From a bacterium (GTDB lineage: Bacteria > Hydrogenedentota > Hydrogenedentia > Hydrogenedentiales > SLHB01), in assembly GCA_024231375.1 (NCBI GenBank), contig JAAEQP010001075.1:1-10233 (forward strand): a stretch of DNA of 10,233 bases. Direction: 5' to 3'. Numbering within the stretch: the first letter of the stretch is position 1; each line of letters starts with the position of its first letter. The position numbers were made by a program, and so were the translations under genes. Below the pieces are notes generated by a model that was given only the letters and a program-made list of their open reading frames with translations, was not told the DNA's origin and searched no databases. Shown here in pieces: positions 7,369-10,233 of this stretch.

Positions 7369-7444
7369 GGGCGGGTGCGCGGCGTCGCGCTTGGCGCGTG
7401 GGGAGACCGCCTGTGTCGTGGGCCTGGTATCCGGGCCGGACCGC

Positions 7445-7909
7445 CTACTGCAAGGGCGGCGGGATGTTCTTCATGACTCCCGAGACGAGGACGACGGCGA
7501 CGGCAAGAACGACGAGCACGCCGGTCCATGTGCGTGATCGGGATTGGATCGGGTTGGCCCAGGGCCTCTGGGATGTGAGAGCGATGGCCAGTGCGAACAC
7601 AGGGAGCGCGATCAGAAATTTGATGCCGAACAGGGCGTGATACAGGGGTTGCCCCCTATGGTTGAAGCGGGTGATGAGAAGGTAGTTGTAGAATCCGCTC
7701 GCCAGGAAGAACAGGATGCACGTGTGCGTGATGCGTTGCCAGCACGTGCGTATGGCCGACCACAGGCGCCGCTGGGATTCGTCGTCCAGGGTTTCGCGTG
7801 CGGACGGCGCCAGCGCGCACCAGGCGAAGAACGTGCCGCCCACAGCCACCACCGCGGCCAGGATGTGCATCCAACGGGCCAGGATTGGGATCACCAAGGC
7901 AGTCGACAT
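7445..7909 (-). CDS. Small four-helix membrane protein, CopD/HemJ-like by pattern
   Basis: A 154-residue protein with four predicted membrane helices (about 7-34, 58-78, 90-112, 128-147) and no signal peptide apart from helix 1. The ATG at 7909 is preferred to an in-frame GTG at 7915 because GGAGGT then stands 4 bases ahead. Histidines near the membrane, H15 in ARWMHILAAV and H91 in YHALFGIKFL, recall the heme- or metal-binding His of CopD- and HemJ-type membrane proteins, and WMHI plus GIK are typical of such families. The match is by pattern only, so copper or heme involvement is a guess. The glycosidase-like gene lies 40 bp upstream on the same strand, and a weak hairpin (7921-7939) sits in the gap; co-transcription is possible but the functions look unrelated. 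Confidence 0.8.
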   Translation of the reverse strand: MSTALVIPILARWMHILAAVVAVGGTFFAWCALAPSARETLDDESQRRLWSAIRTCWQRITHTCILFFLASGFYNYLLITRFNHRGQPLYHALFGIKFLIALPVFALAIALTSQRPWANPIQSRSRTWTGVLVVLAVAVVLVSGVMKNIPPPLQ

Positions 7910-7949
7910 ACGCACCTCCCTCCCGCCTGTGAGACGGGAATGCTCTGCG

Positions 7950-9299
7950 CTACTGCTTCTCTTCCGCCATACGGCGAAATGCGGCCAGGGGACAGGTCAC
8001 GCTGGTCATGTACACGGGATTCTGGCGATGCTCGCCGTCGGGGTGTATGCATTCCCACGGCGACCCGAATTTGGGGCCTTTCCTGAAATCGCCTTCCCTG
8101 AGTTCCTGGACGAATGCAGCGGCGATTCGCGCGGCGGCGTCGCGGTCCGCTTTTGCGACGGCATAACACACCCACCCGGTGGGCGTGTTCCAGTATGCGC
8201 CGTTCTGGTACCGGTTCTTCGGCGCCAGGCACCCTTCCCACATGGTGGCGTCGCTGAAGTCGCCGTTGGTGGGCACGTGGCGGATGTTGCCTTTCCATGC
8301 GACACGGCCGTCGCGCGCGGCTTGGGCCAATGCCTCGGAGGCGTCGCGGGCCAGTTGCCCCGTGATGGCATCTGTGTAGACGGCGAAGGCCGTGCCCCAG
8401 ACGTCGAGTTGCGCGCTCTTGCCGGTGGAGGCCTTGAGGAGTCCGCTCGGGGTAGTGAAGGTGTCGCAGATGGCCCCCATGAGCCTCCCCCGCTTCGTGT
8501 AGTACTTGGCTGACTTGGCGCCGTCGCCGGCCTGACGCGCCAGCTCTGCCAGGTCCCGCGCCGCACGGCATTTGAGCAGTGAGCAGAACAGCAGATCGCC
8601 GGTGTGGGTGACCGTGTCCACGAAGCCGAAGCTGACGCCGCGTTCGGTCTCGATGGAGTAGACGAGGCCGGTGTCTTCGCGGCAAGGCGGCATGGCATAG
8701 GCTTCCTCAAGCCGCTGAAACAGAGGCTTTCCATTGACATCTTGCGCGAGGATGGCGGTGTCGCCGGTGGTCTCCACGTAGTGGGCGGCCATGTGGATGA
8801 AGAAGAAGGCGTCGTCCAGGCAGGGCAGTTTGCCCCATCGGGGTCCGCCCTGGCCGTCGTAGTCGTCAATGGTGCCGGCGAAGAAGATGGGCTTGTTGCC
8901 AAAGCTGATGTGGTCGGTGATGGACCCTGGCGGCACAATGCTGCCCGAGGGCAGGTTCCACATTTCGTCCTGCTGGTGGCTTGCGGTGAGCATTAGCATG
9001 TGGCGCTGCTCATCGGCGGTGATGAGCCCCGATTCAAGGGACATGGCGTAGTCGCGAATCCAGAAGGCCGGATAGCAGTTGCGGCCGCCGGGACGGATGA
9101 CGGTGCCGCCGGTGATGTTGGGTCCGTGGCCGGCGACGGTCTCGCCTTGGGCAACGCGGGATTCGTCGATGACTGCTGTCGCGATCTCCTGGAGGAACTT
9201 CATGTCGGCGGGGTTCAGAAGCCCGGCGGCCTGTGCGTGTGCCGTCATGGCGCCGCCAACCAACGTCAGCACCATCGCCACAAGTGAAATACGATGCAT
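7950..9299 (-). CDS. Secreted six-hairpin-glycosidase-like protein
   Basis: A 449-residue protein. The ATG at 9299 is chosen because a classical signal peptide starts there (HR, then hydrophobic 5-18, probable cut after AHA22) and AGGAGGG stands 11 bases ahead. Longer in-frame starts (9326, 9383) lack a ribosome site and spoil the signal. The mature part is nearly all helical with aromatic/acidic patches typical of (alpha/alpha)6 toroid glycosidases: CYPAFWIRDYAMSL (75-88) matches the W-x-RD motif of that fold, followed by LDDAFFFIHMAAHYVETTGD, VDTVTHTGDLLFCSLL, LDVWGTAFAVYTDA, and near the end SPWECIHPDGEHRQNP with E416. The candidate acids are D83, D162-D163, D298 and E416, but the catalytic pair cannot be assigned by eye. 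The family number and substrate are not recognised. It is divergent from the glucuronidase-like gene and probably shares its inducer. Confidence 0.87.
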   Translation of the reverse strand: MHRISLVAMVLTLVGGAMTAHAQAAGLLNPADMKFLQEIATAVIDESRVAQGETVAGHGPNITGGTVIRPGGRNCYPAFWIRDYAMSLESGLITADEQRHMLMLTASHQQDEMWNLPSGSIVPPGSITDHISFGNKPIFFAGTIDDYDGQGGPRWGKLPCLDDAFFFIHMAAHYVETTGDTAILAQDVNGKPLFQRLEEAYAMPPCREDTGLVYSIETERGVSFGFVDTVTHTGDLLFCSLLKCRAARDLAELARQAGDGAKSAKYYTKRGRLMGAICDTFTTPSGLLKASTGKSAQLDVWGTAFAVYTDAITGQLARDASEALAQAARDGRVAWKGNIRHVPTNGDFSDATMWEGCLAPKNRYQNGAYWNTPTGWVCYAVAKADRDAAARIAAAFVQELREGDFRKGPKFGSPWECIHPDGEHRQNPVYMTSVTCPLAAFRRMAEEKQ

Positions 9300-9324
9300 G
9301 GTGTCTTGTGCCCTCCTGGTGGGC

Positions 9325-9330
9325 ATTGTA
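9325..9330 (-). promoter_or_regulatory. Possible -10 element for the glycosidase-like gene
   Basis: The minus strand reads TACAAT, 5 of 6 bases of the sigma-70 type -10 consensus, 25 bases before the ATG at 9299. No good -35 is found 16-18 bp upstream. Transcription would begin around 9318, next to the AGGAGGG ribosome site at 9311-9317, giving a very short leader. This tight fit lowers confidence. Confidence 0.25.
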
Positions 9331-9363
9331 GCGCAACGGTATCGCCTATACACATCACGTTTC

Positions 9364-9392
9364 TTGACATGCCATCCTGCCACGTTCAGTAT
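9364..9392 (+). promoter_or_regulatory. Candidate sigma-70-type promoter for the glucuronidase-like gene
   Basis: A perfect -35 hexamer TTGACA (9364-9369) is followed after exactly 17 bp by CAGTAT (9387-9392), a modest -10 (3 of 6). A short inverted repeat, GCCAT (9371-9375) and ATGGC (9391-9395), overlaps the spacer and -10 and could be an operator half-site pair. The start of transcription would be near 9399, giving a leader of about 100 bases before the ATG at 9500. The rest of the 9300-9499 gap holds only a G7 run at 9422-9428. Confidence 0.4.
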
Positions 9393-9499
9393 GGCGAATG
9401 CGTGGGGTTGGATCGTCCTAAGGGGGGGCTATGCCCAAGAAGTGCTTCACACTTGTCGGTGCGGGCAGAGAAACGCAAACGAGGAGGGTGCATACCGTG

Positions 9500-10233
9500 A
9501 TGAGGACTCGATTTCTACCGGTGCTGGTTCTGACAGGGCTCGCGCTGGGGCCTCTTGCTGCGCATGGCGCGGTGACGATTGTCGGTAATGCAGGACCGTT
9601 CGACTCGGTTGATGCGGCCGCGACCGGCGAGGCCGATGTGAATTGGAACGACATCGACAAGGCGGACGACACGGCATGTACCGAAGGCTATGCGGCCGTC
9701 GAGTTGCAGCACTACCTCCGCAAGATGACGGGCGCGGCCGGTGATTTTGCCGTGGCTGATAACGATGCGATTCCCGGCGGGGACCTCATTGTTGTAGGCA
9801 GTCTGGCCTCGAACGCGGCCGCGAGACAGTTCGGTGAGGCGCTCGGGATCGCAGTGGCCGACCTGGAGGCGCTTGGGCCCGAGGGGTACCGCATCAAATC
9901 GGGCCGTGTAGACGGGCGGCGCGTCTTGCTCATCGCGGGCGGTGGCCGTGTGGGCACGTTGTACGGGGTGTATGACTTCCTGTACCGGCAGGGGTGCCGC
10001 TGGTTCGCACCGGGCGAGGTGCATGAAGAAGTCCCCTCGATGGAATTCGCGGCCCTTGGCGCAATCGACGTAACCGAGACGCCCGACTTCTTCATGCGCG
10101 GATTTCACGCGTGGGAAGACCGTGGTAACGATGAGTTTCTCATCTGGATGGCCCGGAACCGGTTGAACTACTGGTGCGTGGCTGAAGACAACCATCCTTT
10201 CCTGCGTAAGCTGGGGTTGAAACTCGTGTGGGG
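9500..10233 (+). CDS. Alpha-glucuronidase-like secreted protein (DUF4838/GH67 N-terminal type), cut by the right edge
   Basis: The frame is open from here to the window end, giving the first 244 residues of a larger protein. ATG at 9500 is preferred: it opens a standard signal peptide (MRTRF, hydrophobic 6-19, probable cut near AHGA24) and AGGAGGG stands 11 bases ahead. GTG at 9497 is also possible, and ATG at 9431 would add 23 residues in the same frame. Residues 25-190 match the N-terminal alpha/beta domain seen in GH67-type glucuronidases and DUF4838 proteins: AAVELQHYLRKMTGA (65-79), DLIVVGS, GPEGYRIKSG, then GTLYGVYDFLYRQGCRWFAP (152-171), a very characteristic block. After it TPDFFMRGFHAW and WMARNRLNYW begin the barrel domain, whose catalytic acids lie outside the window. 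The likely role is glycan or uronic-acid removal outside the cytoplasm. It pairs divergently with the glycosidase-like gene. Confidence 0.9.
   Translation, partial: MRTRFLPVLVLTGLALGPLAAHGAVTIVGNAGPFDSVDAAATGEADVNWNDIDKADDTACTEGYAAVELQHYLRKMTGAAGDFAVADNDAIPGGDLIVVGSLASNAAARQFGEALGIAVADLEALGPEGYRIKSGRVDGRRVLLIAGGGRVGTLYGVYDFLYRQGCRWFAPGEVHEEVPSMEFAALGAIDVTETPDFFMRGFHAWEDRGNDEFLIWMARNRLNYWCVAEDNHPFLRKLGLKLVW

Noticed and set aside
7369..7444. Possible bidirectional terminator between the convergent genes
   Set aside because: Only short GGCC-type complementarity with poor pairing and no T-run was found.
9515..10195. 226-codon open frame on the minus strand
   Set aside because: It is antisense to the glucuronidase-like gene, whose plus-strand frame carries clear motifs (YGVYDFLYRQGCRWFAPGE) and runs off the window.

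Overview
The window is GC-rich bacterial DNA holding eight protein genes: six complete, one cut by the left edge and one cut by the right edge. A Tat-exported sulfatase beside a sugar-type MFS permease, a secreted six-hairpin-glycosidase-like protein, an alpha-glucuronidase-like (DUF4838 type) protein and several large secreted proteins of unclear role fit a polysaccharide-degrading, Gram-negative-like bacterium of the Planctomycetes, Lentisphaerae or Hydrogenedentes kind. That assignment is inferred from gene content and style only; no marker gene is present. No rRNA, tRNA, CRISPR array or transposase gene was seen.

Layout: (a) 1-564 (+) is the C-terminal end of a hybrid sensor kinase, with the end of an ATPase domain and an intact receiver domain. 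(b) 549-3191 (-) is a two-gene unit, a Tat-exported sulfatase followed 6 bp later by an MFS permease; the permease overlaps the kinase gene tail-to-tail by 16 bp. (c) 3490-5652 (+) encodes a 720-residue secreted protein with an ABC-type sugar-binding-protein front half and a helical, TPR-like back half; no ABC permease or ATPase lies in the window. (d) 5702-5853 is a nested palindromic, MITE/REP-like element. (e) 5887-7368 (+) encodes a 493-residue, probably exported protein of unknown function whose second half looks like the last part of a glycoside-hydrolase barrel plus a beta cap. (f) 7445-7909 (-) is a small four-helix membrane protein recalling CopD/HemJ-like proteins. (g) 7950-9299 (-) and 9500-10233 (+, cut by the right edge) are divergently transcribed secreted carbohydrate-active proteins sharing a 200-bp control region.

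Working model (inference): the glycosidase-like and glucuronidase-like proteins and the sulfatase would act outside the cytoplasm on a sulfated, uronic-acid-containing glycan, and the MFS permease would import a released monosaccharide. The binding-protein fusion could capture oligosaccharides. No SusC/SusD pair is present, so this is not a Bacteroidetes-type locus. The most unusual items are the binding-protein/TPR fusion, the palindromic element just upstream of a gene with a poor signal peptide, and the unidentified 493-residue protein.
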